From: JAPLFM01 sp964650885
GTDB taxonomy: Bacteria > Bacteroidota > Ignavibacteria > Kapaibacteriales > UBA2268
DNA: 42,522 nucleotides
Direction of reading: 5' to 3'
Assembly: GCA_964650885.1 (NCBI GenBank)
Contig: CAZYXG010000016.1
Coordinates: 1-42,522 of the forward strand
Position numbers and translations under genes: made by a program
Notes under the pieces: generated by a model
Seen by the model: the letters and a program-made list of their open reading frames with translations, nothing else
Databases searched by the model: none
Told to the model about the DNA's origin: nothing
In this document: one piece after another, positions 6,884 through 15,104 of the stretch
How positions within the stretch are numbered: the first letter of the stretch is position 1
Layout of the letters: the number at the start of each line of letters is the position of its first letter

Positions 6884-7774
6884 TTAATCAACTTTCGTTA
6901 TAGCTTCTTCATAGCTTATGCCTGAGTTGGACTGCATAAACTCGAGAGCTCTTTCGTGTTTTTGCAATCTTGGATTCTCAGAAAAATCGAAAGTTGGATT
7001 TTGTTTTTGAGTCTTATTTTTACGGTTAAGTTTTAGAGGTTCTAAATTGGGTTCTGGTCTCATTTTGCTAAGTATATTCATAGCTTTCATTATATTGGAA
7101 TTGCTTTCTGCTTCAGAAAAGTTTATTACAGCATTACTATTTTGTTCGATAGCTAACATATCCAATAAACACTTGCTTAGCTCTTTTATATCTTCGTTGT
7201 CAATTCCAATTATACCTTTTGATTGAAGTGCCTCACAGAAATTTGCTACATAGTTTTGCAAATCATATTTATTGAGAATTTCTACTTGCGATTGCAATTC
7301 AGTTATTTGTTTTTCGTATTTAGCAATAATTTTTGCCTCGTTACTTTGTTCCTCATCTGTATTGTTATTAATAGTATTTACCTCTGGCTCTTCGCTAAAA
7401 CTAATATGCTCTAGCCCTGACACAGCTGGTCTTGCACCGCCAAGCACTCCTATATGGCGTAGCGACAAATCGGGATATAGTGAAACTGATACATTTTTAT
7501 ACTTGCCCTGCTTCACATCTTCAGCTAAATCTTTCGATACTTCTTTTACTTTTGCTAGTAGCTTTTTGCCATAGCGAGATAGCGACTCCACCCAACCGTG
7601 TGCTGGCGAATCTGCTTCGGGATGCCCAATAACTATTGGTGCTTGCTTGGTTTTATCTCTAATAATAGATTGGTTGTATTGTGAAGCTATTGCTTCAAGT
7701 TGCTCTGCCGTAAATTCTCTTTCAATGCCATTGGCATCTTTGAATTTACCTTCTTTTAGGATTTCCATCCACAT
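6884..7774 (-). CDS. Mu gpI-like head maturation protease with scaffold tail
   Basis: The N-terminal part is a Mu gpI-like prohead protease: WMEILKEGKFKDANG at the start, APIVIGHPEADSPAHGWVE (probable catalytic His in GHP) and KNVSVSLYPDLSLRHIGVLG (probable catalytic Ser in VSVS). From about residue 135 the protein becomes an acidic coiled coil (EEQSNEAKIIAKYEKQITEL), as expected for an internal scaffold (gpZ-like). The 296-residue product is somewhat shorter than Mu gpI. It would cleave scaffold and capsid during head assembly. It is the first gene of the block, preceded by 146 nt without a gene. Confidence 0.8.
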   Translation of the reverse strand: MWMEILKEGKFKDANGIEREFTAEQLEAIASQYNQSIIRDKTKQAPIVIGHPEADSPAHGWVESLSRYGKKLLAKVKEVSKDLAEDVKQGKYKNVSVSLYPDLSLRHIGVLGGARPAVSGLEHISFSEEPEVNTINNNTDEEQSNEAKIIAKYEKQITELQSQVEILNKYDLQNYVANFCEALQSKGIIGIDNEDIKELSKCLLDMLAIEQNSNAVINFSEAESNSNIMKAMNILSKMRPEPNLEPLKLNRKNKTQKQNPTFDFSENPRLQKHERALEFMQSNSGISYEEAITKVD

Positions 7775-7855
7775 AACTGCTCCAGAATTTGTGAAAAATT
7801 ATGATGCAAACTATGGGTAAATGAAAATATGGCTAAATAAACTGTTGCTAAATCT

Positions 7856-7908
7856 TATTTGGAAATAATTTAGTAGATTATATGTAAAACTATTTAGAAA
7901 TTATTTGG
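7856..7908. repeat. Imperfect 18-bp direct repeat upstream of the phage block
   Basis: TATTTGGAAATAATTTAG (7856-7873) and TATTTAGAAATTATTTGG (7891-7908) match at 15 of 18 positions with a 35-nt period. They lie between the histidine kinase stop and the first phage gene, so they could be operator sites for the phage operon or an element end. No function is shown. Confidence 0.4.
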
Positions 7909-7920
7909 GCGGAGATGTAT

Positions 7921-10900
7921 TTATTTTGATAATACTACTGTAAAAGAAGTGCCTTCGTTTAATTTGGATTGGCATTCAATTCTAGCACCAATTTCATCGG
8001 CACTTCTTTGAGCTATAGAAAGCCCCAATCCAGTACCTTCTATTAGCCCAATCACATTTTTACTTCTATAAAAAGGAGTGTACATTTTTTCCATATCCTC
8101 AGCCGTCATTCCAATTCCTTTATCTATAATTCGAATTGAGATGGTGCTTGGATTTGAAATAAATTCAATATTAATAGTATTATGATTTTTGTTGAACTTA
8201 ATACTATTGGACAAAATTGCATACAATATATTCTTCAACATTGAATAATTTGTATGTAATTTAAAGTCAATATTTAGAGGATAAATAATTTTAACAAGTG
8301 GATCTTTATTTGGAATTTCTTCTAATGAATTGGTTATAACTCTATTTAAGCTAAATTCTTCTATTCGAGTTTCTTCATCAGCTTTTTTGACTGAGGTCAT
8401 TGTAAGTGAGTCGTCAACGAACTTTGTTAGAGTAGATACAGAAGACCTAATTTTTAGTAAAGTATCAAGTATTCTTTCCGCTTTATTTGTTTCGACAAAC
8501 TTCTCTATCAAGTATGTAGAAGATAGTATTACAGTCAGCGGAGTGCGGTATTCGTGTGAAACCGATGAAATAAATGCAGACTTCATTTCGTTCAGCATTT
8601 TTTCTTCTTCAAGTGCATCGGAAGTTTGATACTGAATTACTTGTAAATTCTCATAAGCTGAAGTAAGTTCCGCAGTTTGCTCAATCACTTTGTTTTCAAG
8701 TGAAATATTTAGCTCTAATATTTGTATTCTTGCTTCTTTCTTTCTTTTATAGTTGTTGTATGTACTCCATACCAATATAGAAAGCAAAATAAAGATTGGC
8801 ACTATATAATCGGGACTTAAGTAGAATGGTGCGACAACAATAAATTCTTTAGTGTAATCAGTTTTACTAACTTCTCCAAAAAAGTTTGCAGCTTGAAAAG
8901 TTATTATATGTTTTCCGAATGATAAATTCTTTAGTGTGATGTTTCGGATTGTACTCCACTCGCTCCATTGAGTATCATCTAATTTATATCTTATTAATAT
9001 ATCTTCAGAGTTCTGCCTGTTGTAATAGCTCATCGCAGCTATCTTAATATCGAATTTATCGCCATTTTGAGCTTTATCGGTAATTATTATTTTAGGGAAT
9101 TTATCGTTATTATAATTCAAGTACATTGTTGTATAGCCATTGCCAAAACTTCCAATCAGCAAACTGTCTTTCTCGTAAAGTAATGACCATGCAAAATTTC
9201 CTCTATAACCTGCATTTTTTGTGTATGAAACTAACAAATCTTTATTATTATTTGAATATAAAAATAGACCTTTAGAAAGAATCCAAAGTCTATTTATGTC
9301 GTCAACTATTAGATTATTTACTATGTTTATTTTATCATTGAAAATATTTGGTGAAAATAATTTATCATTTAAAATATATCTAAGCGAGCCTTTGTCTCCC
9401 CCAAACCATATCTTTCCTTCTTTATCTTCAGCCAATGCTTTTACTGAATGTATTTTTTTTACATTTTCCGAAGACCAATTAATCCAATCTCCATTATTAT
9501 ATTTTTGTAAACCTTGATAAGTACCAAACCAATATGCACCTTTAGAATCTTCCAAAAAGCTATAAACTCTTGCATTGTTTAGGCCATTAGTCTCATCAAA
9601 TTTCCTTACAATTTCTAAATTATCTACACAAATAGCACCAGCACCACCACCGAATAAACTTCTATCAATAGTTAAAAACCAAAGTCGTCCTTGTCTATCT
9701 TTTTTAATATTATGAATACCACTTGTTGGGAATCCCTTGTCCGCACCAAATAAATTCCATTTACCATTTTCATAGTAATAACTAAAATCGAAGAAACTAC
9801 CACTACCAATCCATATTCTTCCTTTGGAATCTTCTTGAAGAGCAGTAATTCCTTTTAATTCAATGTTACCAATTTTTTTAAAAGATTTTATAACTTTGCT
9901 ATCTTTTACGTTATAAACTCCATCTCCACCTGCTATCCATAGAGTATTGTCGAATTTAGACCTAACTATTTGATTTACTGAGGAATTTGTCAATTCTTGC
10001 AAATTATCATTATAGTCCCATCTTCTCTCATTCAAATTGCAAAGGTAAATTCTATCATCGCTTGCTACCCATAGATTATCCATGTTATCAAAGAAAAAGA
10101 ATTTAACGTCATTTAAATATTGATTTACATATCCTACATTTTGGTAATTCCCTTCTGAATCAAAATAGGAAATTTCCCCATTACGCATAGCAAAATAAAA
10201 ATTCTGTTTCTTATCGGCAGTGGCAGTTAAAAATACTTCGTGGTTAATATTTGTTTCTATTAGTGATTTATTTAGTGGGTCGTATCTCCATACACTTTTC
10301 ATAGAAGATGGGTAACTAACTAATATGTATGTTACACCTTTCGCAGTAGAATAAATATTTGGGATCCATATTTTGGGCATATCCTTATCAAATACTTTAA
10401 AAGATTCTTTTCCATTATAATAGTATAAATTGTTTTGAGTAGCAATAAATATTGTATTTTTAGAAACGAAATATTCCGTCAGTATGCCATACTTTGCTTC
10501 ATTAAAGTTACAAAAACTCGCAAGTGATTTTTCTTTACCATTTTGAATCACAGTAGGAACAGATATACTTTCCTTTTTTGAAGTTTTATTAACAAAGACT
10601 ACATTTTCCAAATAGAAATAAGGCCTTGTATAATCAAAATTTGCTGTATCTAATTTTATGTCTATTTGTGTAATATCATTTTTTTCAACTTTATAAAAAA
10701 CATTTTCAAAACTAAATGTCAGTCCGCCTACATTGTCACTTTGAATAGAATTTAGAATTGTATAATTTATGTTGAAGTTAGTATTAACTTTATGCCAATG
10801 GTATCCATTATACCAAGCAAAGCCCTTATCAGTTAGAGTGTAAATAGTGCCAGAATTAGACTCCAACATTTGTAGAATTCTATTTGATGGCAATCCTTTA

Positions 10901-11025
10901 GTCTGATTAAACTCGTGCCATCTCCAAGATTGTTTTAATTTGGTATCTGTTTCATTTTCTGCATTGAGAGTAGTGACAGAAAGCAATAAAAATAGAAGAC
11001 TATATATGTAAGTTGTGGTTTTCAA
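7921..11025 (-). CDS. Membrane histidine kinase with periplasmic beta-propeller sensor
   Basis: The 1034-residue protein has a signal peptide (KTTTYIYSLLFLLLSVTTLNA) and a long periplasmic region of two-component-regulator propeller repeats (such as SKGRIWIGSGSFFDF, KEGKIWFGGDKGSLRY). A Y_Y_Y domain follows (RYKLDDTQWSEWS, about residue 685), then one membrane helix (IVPIFILLSILVWSTY) and a coiled coil. The HisKA box has its His in SSVSHEYRTPLTVIL, and the ATPase domain has ILSNSIKFN, DKGIGMT and GTGLGLSIAQ. No receiver or output domain is attached, so a separate response regulator is needed. The start is TTG at 11025, touching the asd stop, which suggests translational coupling. The ligand is unknown. 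Confidence 0.92.
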   Translation of the reverse strand: MKTTTYIYSLLFLLLSVTTLNAENETDTKLKQSWRWHEFNQTKGLPSNRILQMLESNSGTIYTLTDKGFAWYNGYHWHKVNTNFNINYTILNSIQSDNVGGLTFSFENVFYKVEKNDITQIDIKLDTANFDYTRPYFYLENVVFVNKTSKKESISVPTVIQNGKEKSLASFCNFNEAKYGILTEYFVSKNTIFIATQNNLYYYNGKESFKVFDKDMPKIWIPNIYSTAKGVTYILVSYPSSMKSVWRYDPLNKSLIETNINHEVFLTATADKKQNFYFAMRNGEISYFDSEGNYQNVGYVNQYLNDVKFFFFDNMDNLWVASDDRIYLCNLNERRWDYNDNLQELTNSSVNQIVRSKFDNTLWIAGGDGVYNVKDSKVIKSFKKIGNIELKGITALQEDSKGRIWIGSGSFFDFSYYYENGKWNLFGADKGFPTSGIHNIKKDRQGRLWFLTIDRSLFGGGAGAICVDNLEIVRKFDETNGLNNARVYSFLEDSKGAYWFGTYQGLQKYNNGDWINWSSENVKKIHSVKALAEDKEGKIWFGGDKGSLRYILNDKLFSPNIFNDKINIVNNLIVDDINRLWILSKGLFLYSNNNKDLLVSYTKNAGYRGNFAWSLLYEKDSLLIGSFGNGYTTMYLNYNNDKFPKIIITDKAQNGDKFDIKIAAMSYYNRQNSEDILIRYKLDDTQWSEWSTIRNITLKNLSFGKHIITFQAANFFGEVSKTDYTKEFIVVAPFYLSPDYIVPIFILLSILVWSTYNNYKRKKEARIQILELNISLENKVIEQTAELTSAYENLQVIQYQTSDALEEEKMLNEMKSAFISSVSHEYRTPLTVILSSTYLIEKFVETNKAERILDTLLKIRSSVSTLTKFVDDSLTMTSVKKADEETRIEEFSLNRVITNSLEEIPNKDPLVKIIYPLNIDFKLHTNYSMLKNILYAILSNSIKFNKNHNTINIEFISNPSTISIRIIDKGIGMTAEDMEKMYTPFYRSKNVIGLIEGTGLGLSIAQRSADEIGARIECQSKLNEGTSFTVVLSK

Positions 11026-12015
11026 TTAGACTAATTTCATCTCGATTAGTTTTTCAGCTATTTGAACAGCATTAGTTGCTGCACCTTTTCTTAAATTATC
11101 TGCCACCACCCATAAGTTCATAGAGTTTTCAGCAGAGTCATCTCTTCTAATTCTTCCAACAAAAACTTCGTCTTTATCTTGTGCTAAAGCAGGAGTGGGA
11201 TATTCTTCATTTTCTGGATTATCTATCACAATCACATTTTCAGTTTCTGCAAGTAAAGCCCTTACTTCATTGATTTCAAAAGCTTTGTTGGTGGTAATGT
11301 TTACAGTTTCTGCGTGTCCACCAAGAATTGGCAAACGTACACAAGTAACACTTATTTTCAAATCTGGCATATCAAGCATTTTTCTGCTTTCTTTTATCAT
11401 TTTTGTTTCTTCTTCGCTAATGCCACTTGCTCCAATTGTATGAAACATTGCATTGAAAGCAATTCTATGTTTGCCTTGTTTGTTGTCTGTGTTTTCCAGT
11501 TCGAAATTCAATTTGTCCAAACCTTTTTGTCCTGCACCTGAAATAGACTGATATGTAGAGCAAACAACTCTTTCTAATCCATATTTTTCTTTGATGGCTT
11601 TAAGTATAACTAACAATTGAATTGTAGAGCAATTTGGGTTCGCTATTATATAGTTGTGATTTTTTAAATGATTAGGGTTTACTTCGGGCACAACAAGAGG
11701 AGTATTTGAATCTAATCTCCAATAGCTGCTATTGTCTATAGCTATACATTTATCCTTTTGAGCAAATGGTGCATAGATTTTACTCATTTCGCCACCAGCA
11801 GAAAACAAAGCTATATCCATTTCTTTAAAAGAATTTTCAGTTAGCTCTTCGACTATATACTCTTTCCCTTTGAATGAAATCTTAGTACCTACTGATCTTG
11901 CTGATGCTAACAGTTTAAGATTAGCCACTGGGAAGTTTCTTTCTTCCAATACTTTAATCATTGTGCGGCCAACTAATCCAGTTGCTCCAACTATAGCTAT
12001 ATTGTACTCTCTCAT
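11026..12015 (-). CDS. asd: Aspartate-semialdehyde dehydrogenase
   Basis: Asd reduces L-aspartyl-4-phosphate to L-aspartate-4-semialdehyde with NADPH, feeding lysine, meso-diaminopimelate, threonine and methionine synthesis. The 329-residue product has the nucleotide-binding start REYNIAIVGATGLVGRTM, the catalytic Cys in IIANPNCSTIQLL, STYQSISGAGQKG, and the His-containing VTCVRLPILGGHAETVNI. The open frame extends 60 codons further upstream, but that part is hydrophobic with no family similarity; the ATG at 12015 just before the Rossmann fold is the proper start. Its TAA abuts the TTG of the histidine kinase gene. It supplies the precursor used by the MurE encoded at 19157. Confidence 0.95.
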   Translation of the reverse strand: MREYNIAIVGATGLVGRTMIKVLEERNFPVANLKLLASARSVGTKISFKGKEYIVEELTENSFKEMDIALFSAGGEMSKIYAPFAQKDKCIAIDNSSYWRLDSNTPLVVPEVNPNHLKNHNYIIANPNCSTIQLLVILKAIKEKYGLERVVCSTYQSISGAGQKGLDKLNFELENTDNKQGKHRIAFNAMFHTIGASGISEEETKMIKESRKMLDMPDLKISVTCVRLPILGGHAETVNITTNKAFEINEVRALLAETENVIVIDNPENEEYPTPALAQDKDEVFVGRIRRDDSAENSMNLWVVADNLRKGAATNAVQIAEKLIEMKLV

Positions 12016-12232
12016 TGCTCTTAATTTATACTTTTTGATTTTTACAAAATATTTGAATGTAAATATAAACAAAATAGCCAAACCTTTCTTATGAAATAGA
12101 GCCAGATGGCTATTATTGTAGAGAATTTCCTTTCGACATAGTTGAATATTAACCACATTTAGATACAAGCTAATTCCTATTTTCAAAGAACACATAGCAA
12201 TTATTTTTTATTTTCAAATATACTTTGTATTT

Positions 12233-12249
12233 AAAGTGTCGAATATTAT
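12233..12249 (+). repeat. 17-nt motif shared with the fliL upstream region, copy 1
   Basis: AAAGTGTCGAATATTAT occurs here and again, identically and in the same orientation, at 25952-25968 upstream of fliL. Both copies lie before flagellar operons. It is a candidate regulator site or part of an alternative-sigma promoter. Here it lies about 380 nt before the flagellin gene, which weakens a direct promoter role. Confidence 0.5.
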
Positions 12250-12504
12250 GCAACTCGCATTTTTTAGCCAAACACAATTTTAACATTCGGCTACTTATAG
12301 ACAATTTTTTCAGCTTAAAATCCCCACTCAAATATTTTGGCACGCCCCTAATCCTTCTCCATTACTAACTATTCGCAGATTCCAAACTATCACCAAATTA
12401 GTTTGGCATTAAATTTCATAATGTATTTGAGTGATGAGAAGTATATTTTCATTCACACTAAATAGAACAGTAAAACACAATAGTATGATTGCCCATATTC
12501 CAAT

Positions 12505-12521
12505 TTGGCACGTACCTTGTG
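12505..12521 (+). promoter_or_regulatory. Sigma-54-type promoter for the flagellin genes
   Basis: The sequence TTGGCACG-TACC-TTGTG matches the -24/-12 consensus (YTGGCACG-N4-TTGCW) except for T in place of C in the -12 dinucleotide. The GG to GT spacing of 10 nt is correct. The predicted transcript start is near 12531, leaving a leader of about 98 nt before the first flagellin gene. Flagellin or middle flagellar genes are under sigma-54 in many bacteria. Confidence 0.68.
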
Positions 12522-12628
12522 TTATGCAAATTATGAATTTAACATTTTGGTTAATTCTATATGTTACTTTTACAAATACTGAAAAAACAAAATTTTAGGA
12601 TTTACTCAAATTCACACGGAGGTGAATA

Positions 12629-13564
12629 ATGGCTTATGCTGTTGGTGGAAACGCCAGAATTCGAACGAATATTTCTGCTGAGAATGCCTACAACGCGCTT
12701 GAGGTTTCGAATAAAGAAATGTCACTTAGACAGCTTAGACTTTCAACTGGAAAGCGTATTAATAACGCTTCAGATGATGTTGCCGGCTACATTACATCGA
12801 GAGCACTCTCTGCTAGAAACGGCTCATTGAAAGCAGCCCTGAAAGCAGTGGGAGACGCTCAGAACTCTTCTTACATCATTATGGATGCATTGGAAAATAT
12901 TGGTGACTTGCTCAACAGTATTAAAAATTCAGCAGCTACTGCAGCTTCTGGAGCAATGGGTACAGATGAGAAAATAGCACTTGCAAAAGCAGCTTTTAGA
13001 ATGGTTCAACAAATCCAAACAGTGGTTGATTCAACTGTATTTGGTGGTCGTCAGTTAATAGATGGTACTTTCTCTGCTGATTTCGTAATTGGTACTAATG
13101 CAACAAGTAACTTGATTACTTTGGCGTTAGATTTAACCACTGGAAATCTTGATTTCAACGTAGCAAGTGGTGATTTTAATACTAATTCTGCTTCAGTGAC
13201 TAGCTTCGGCGGTATTACTGGATTGGATATGAGACTGTTTAACGATGTTAACTCTAGCAACTTAGGTATTTTTGCTTATTCTGCTATTGGTATGACTTTA
13301 TTGTCTCTGGATAGAGCAATTGATAACGTTAGTAAAGTTGCTTCTTATGTCGGTGGTGTTGTTAATCGTTTGGATTCACAAGAAAGTTTGTTGAATAGCC
13401 AGATTACTAACTATAACGCTGCAATTTCTAGAATCGAAGATTCAGATGTGGCTAAAGAACAATTAAGTTTAGTGAAAGCTCAATTCTTGCAAAATGCATC
13501 ATTGACTTCATTGGCTCAAGCTAATCAAAATCCTCAATCTTTCTTGCAATTATTGCAAAGATAA
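12629..13564 (+). CDS. Flagellin, first of a tandem pair
   Basis: This 311-residue filament protein has the conserved D0/D1 N-terminal helices (SLRQLRLSTGKRINNASDDV, TSRALSARNGSLKAA, and a segment ending TDEKIALAKAAFRMVQQIQ) and the matching C-terminal helices (NYNAAISRIEDSDVAKEQLS, then SLTSLAQANQNPQSFLQLL). The variable middle (about residues 165-225) is short, so the outer filament domain is small. No signal peptide is present, as expected for type III export. A strong Shine-Dalgarno (GGAGGTG, 12618-12624) lies 4 nt before the ATG. The 63-nt gap to the next flagellin gene suggests one transcript. Confidence 0.96.
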   Translation: MAYAVGGNARIRTNISAENAYNALEVSNKEMSLRQLRLSTGKRINNASDDVAGYITSRALSARNGSLKAALKAVGDAQNSSYIIMDALENIGDLLNSIKNSAATAASGAMGTDEKIALAKAAFRMVQQIQTVVDSTVFGGRQLIDGTFSADFVIGTNATSNLITLALDLTTGNLDFNVASGDFNTNSASVTSFGGITGLDMRLFNDVNSSNLGIFAYSAIGMTLLSLDRAIDNVSKVASYVGGVVNRLDSQESLLNSQITNYNAAISRIEDSDVAKEQLSLVKAQFLQNASLTSLAQANQNPQSFLQLLQR

Positions 13565-13627
13565 GCTCTGGTTTTTTGAACAATTACAATTAACTAAATT
13601 TTTAACTAATTATGTTAAAGGTGTGAT

Positions 13628-14563
13628 ATGCCATTTGCAACAGGTGTATTATCGCGCATACGTGCGAACATTCCAGCAGAAAATGCTTATAATTCATTAA
13701 GCTCTGCAAGTATGGATATCTCTTTGCGTCAGCTTAGATTATCTACTGGAAAAAGAATAAACTCAGCAGCAGATGATGTTGCTGGATACATAACTTCTAA
13801 AGCTTTGGCTGCAAGAAATGGTTCATTGAAATCAGCAGCAAAAACAGTTGGCGATGCAAAGAATGTTACAAACATTTCTATGGATGCTTATGAGAACATC
13901 AATGATTTGGTAACTTTGATTAAAGAACAAGCTGCAACAGCTTCTTCTGGTGCTATGGGTACCGATGAGAAAGTCGCTTTAGCTAAAGCTGCCTTTAGAA
14001 TGGCTCAACAAATTCAAACTGTAGTAGACTCTACTGTATTTGGTGGACGCCAATTGCTTGATGGTACATATAGCTCTAATTTCTTTATTGGAACTAACAA
14101 TGCAAGTAGTTTAATTACTCTTGCAGTAGATATGACTTTCAATAATTCTGATATGAATGTTGAAAGCAGAAACTTTAATGTTAACTCTTTAAATACAAGT
14201 AGTTTTGCTGGTATAACGAATTTAAACTTAACTTCTTTAGATTCAGTTAGTGCAACTGATTTGGGTATTTTCGCTGAATCTGTTATAGGTACAACATTAT
14301 TTAGTTTGGCAAATGCTTTAAACAATGTGAATAAAGCTGCGGCTTATTTGGGCGGTATTTCAAATAGATTAGATTCTCAAGATAACCTTTTGAGCATACA
14401 AATCACTAACTATAACGCTGCAATTTCTAGATTGGAAGATGCTGATGTTGCTAAAGAACAATTGTCATTGATTAAATCACAATTCTTGCAACAATCATCA
14501 TTAACTTCATTAGCTCAAGCTAATCAAAATCCAAATGGATTTTTACAATTAATCAGAGGATAA
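13628..14563 (+). CDS. Flagellin, second of a tandem pair
   Basis: Also 311 residues, this is a paralogue of the preceding flagellin with nearly the same N-terminal (SLRQLRLSTGKRINSAADDV) and C-terminal (NYNAAISRLEDADVAKEQLS) helices and a diverged centre (about residues 160-225). A ribosome site AAAGGTG ends 5 nt before the ATG. Equal length and conserved ends point to local duplication, and the filament may be built of both subunits. The stop codon runs into a 13-bp-stem hairpin. Confidence 0.96.
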   Translation: MPFATGVLSRIRANIPAENAYNSLSSASMDISLRQLRLSTGKRINSAADDVAGYITSKALAARNGSLKSAAKTVGDAKNVTNISMDAYENINDLVTLIKEQAATASSGAMGTDEKVALAKAAFRMAQQIQTVVDSTVFGGRQLLDGTYSSNFFIGTNNASSLITLAVDMTFNNSDMNVESRNFNVNSLNTSSFAGITNLNLTSLDSVSATDLGIFAESVIGTTLFSLANALNNVNKAAAYLGGISNRLDSQDNLLSIQITNYNAAISRLEDADVAKEQLSLIKSQFLQQSSLTSLAQANQNPNGFLQLIRG

Positions 14564-14591
14564 AGTAGTAATAATAATATTATTACTACTT
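14563..14591 (+). terminator. AT-rich hairpin at the end of the flagellin transcript
   Basis: A perfect 13-bp inverted repeat (AAGTAGTAATAAT/ATTATTACTACTT) with a 3-nt loop starts within the stop codon of the second flagellin gene. No T-run follows, so it may act as a weak terminator or as a 3' end protecting the mRNA. Confidence 0.55.
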
Positions 14592-14794
14592 AAACTCAAA
14601 CTAATTACACTAGCTATTCTATATAGCTATGTGTTAGCAATTATTTATATAATTAAATAAAGGAATGTATATTATGTACATTCTACTATTTCAATTGGAT
14701 AATGCTAAATATTTTTCAGTTAAGTTATTACACTTGGTTGAACTTCCCCTAATTTTATGTGCAAATACCTTTGTACTAATCTATACTTTTTAGT

Positions 14795-14937
14795 TTATTG
14801 AATCGCCATCCCTTTTTGGTAGCTTCTGCCATTCCAAATACTTTCTTTCATTCTTGCATCATCCAAATACAATTTCTTTATTGAAGCTAAATCTACTCGT
14901 TATTTCCAATTCACTGTAAGCATCTAAATTTTTCAAG
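14795..14937 (-). pseudogene. Possible remnant of an Rpn/PD-(D/E)XK-type transposase C-terminus
   Basis: The minus strand encodes KNLDAYSELE and, in another frame, KKLYLDDARMKESIWNG followed by YQKGMAIQ and a stop. This resembles the C-terminal tail of Rpn-family putative transposases, with at least one frameshift. The resemblance is short and based on composition, so confidence is low. Confidence 0.25.
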
Positions 14938-15020
14938 GTATTATTATAATTTCATTGAATTTATAGTTTGTTTTATTTCTTTATTTTTCACAAGTTTGTA
15001 ATATATTTTTGGTATTATTG

Positions 15021-15069
15021 CGTTAATATAGGCAGTTAGCCTCCATATTTCACGTTAATTTAGGCAGTT
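15021..15069. repeat. 17-nt direct repeat before the broken ATPase gene
   Basis: CGTTAATATAGGCAGTT (15021-15037) and CGTTAATTTAGGCAGTT (15053-15069) match at 16 of 17 positions with a 32-nt period. They end 35 nt before the ATG of the disrupted DUF4143 gene. They may be a control site or a leftover of insertion. Confidence 0.5.
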
Positions 15070-15104
15070 TCTAATTATACATTCCATATAGATAGAAGAT
15101 TATT

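Larger units (their letters stand above)
2492..7774 (-). mobile_element. Mu-like prophage remnant: head and lysis genes only
   Basis: Nine tightly packed minus-strand genes encode, in transcription order, a gpI-like protease/scaffold, major capsid, DUF2190 cement-like protein, gp36-like DUF1320 protein, holin-like membrane protein, endolysin, an unknown protein, a spanin-like membrane protein and a gp29-like portal (DUF935). Most junctions are 12-33 nt gaps or ATGA overlaps, so this looks like one transcript. No terminase, tail, baseplate, transposase or integrase gene is present, and no clear element ends were found. All reading frames are intact. It could be a deletion remnant, a satellite-like unit or a domesticated capsid cassette. 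Confidence 0.75.
12196..12628. other. Gene-free control region upstream of the flagellins
   Basis: No gene is supported here. The stretch holds a 17-nt motif also found before fliL (12233-12249), a sigma-54-type promoter (12505-12521) and the strong ribosome site of the first flagellin gene. Two further TTGGCA-like -24 elements (near 12333 and 12411) lack a good -12 partner. Confidence 0.6.
14592..15104. other. Gene-poor stretch between the flagellins and the broken ATPase gene
   Basis: No intact gene is supported. The stretch holds a possible minus-strand coding remnant (14795-14937) and a 17-nt direct repeat (15021-15069). Confidence 0.5.

Noticed and set aside
12016..12195. A 60-codon upstream extension of asd.
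   Set aside because: The extension is hydrophobic, has no family similarity and precedes a normal Rossmann start.
12330..12425. Two further sigma-54-like -24 elements (TTGGCACG near 12333, TTGGCAT near 12411).
   Set aside because: Neither has a GC or GT dinucleotide at the -12 position with a proper TTG context.
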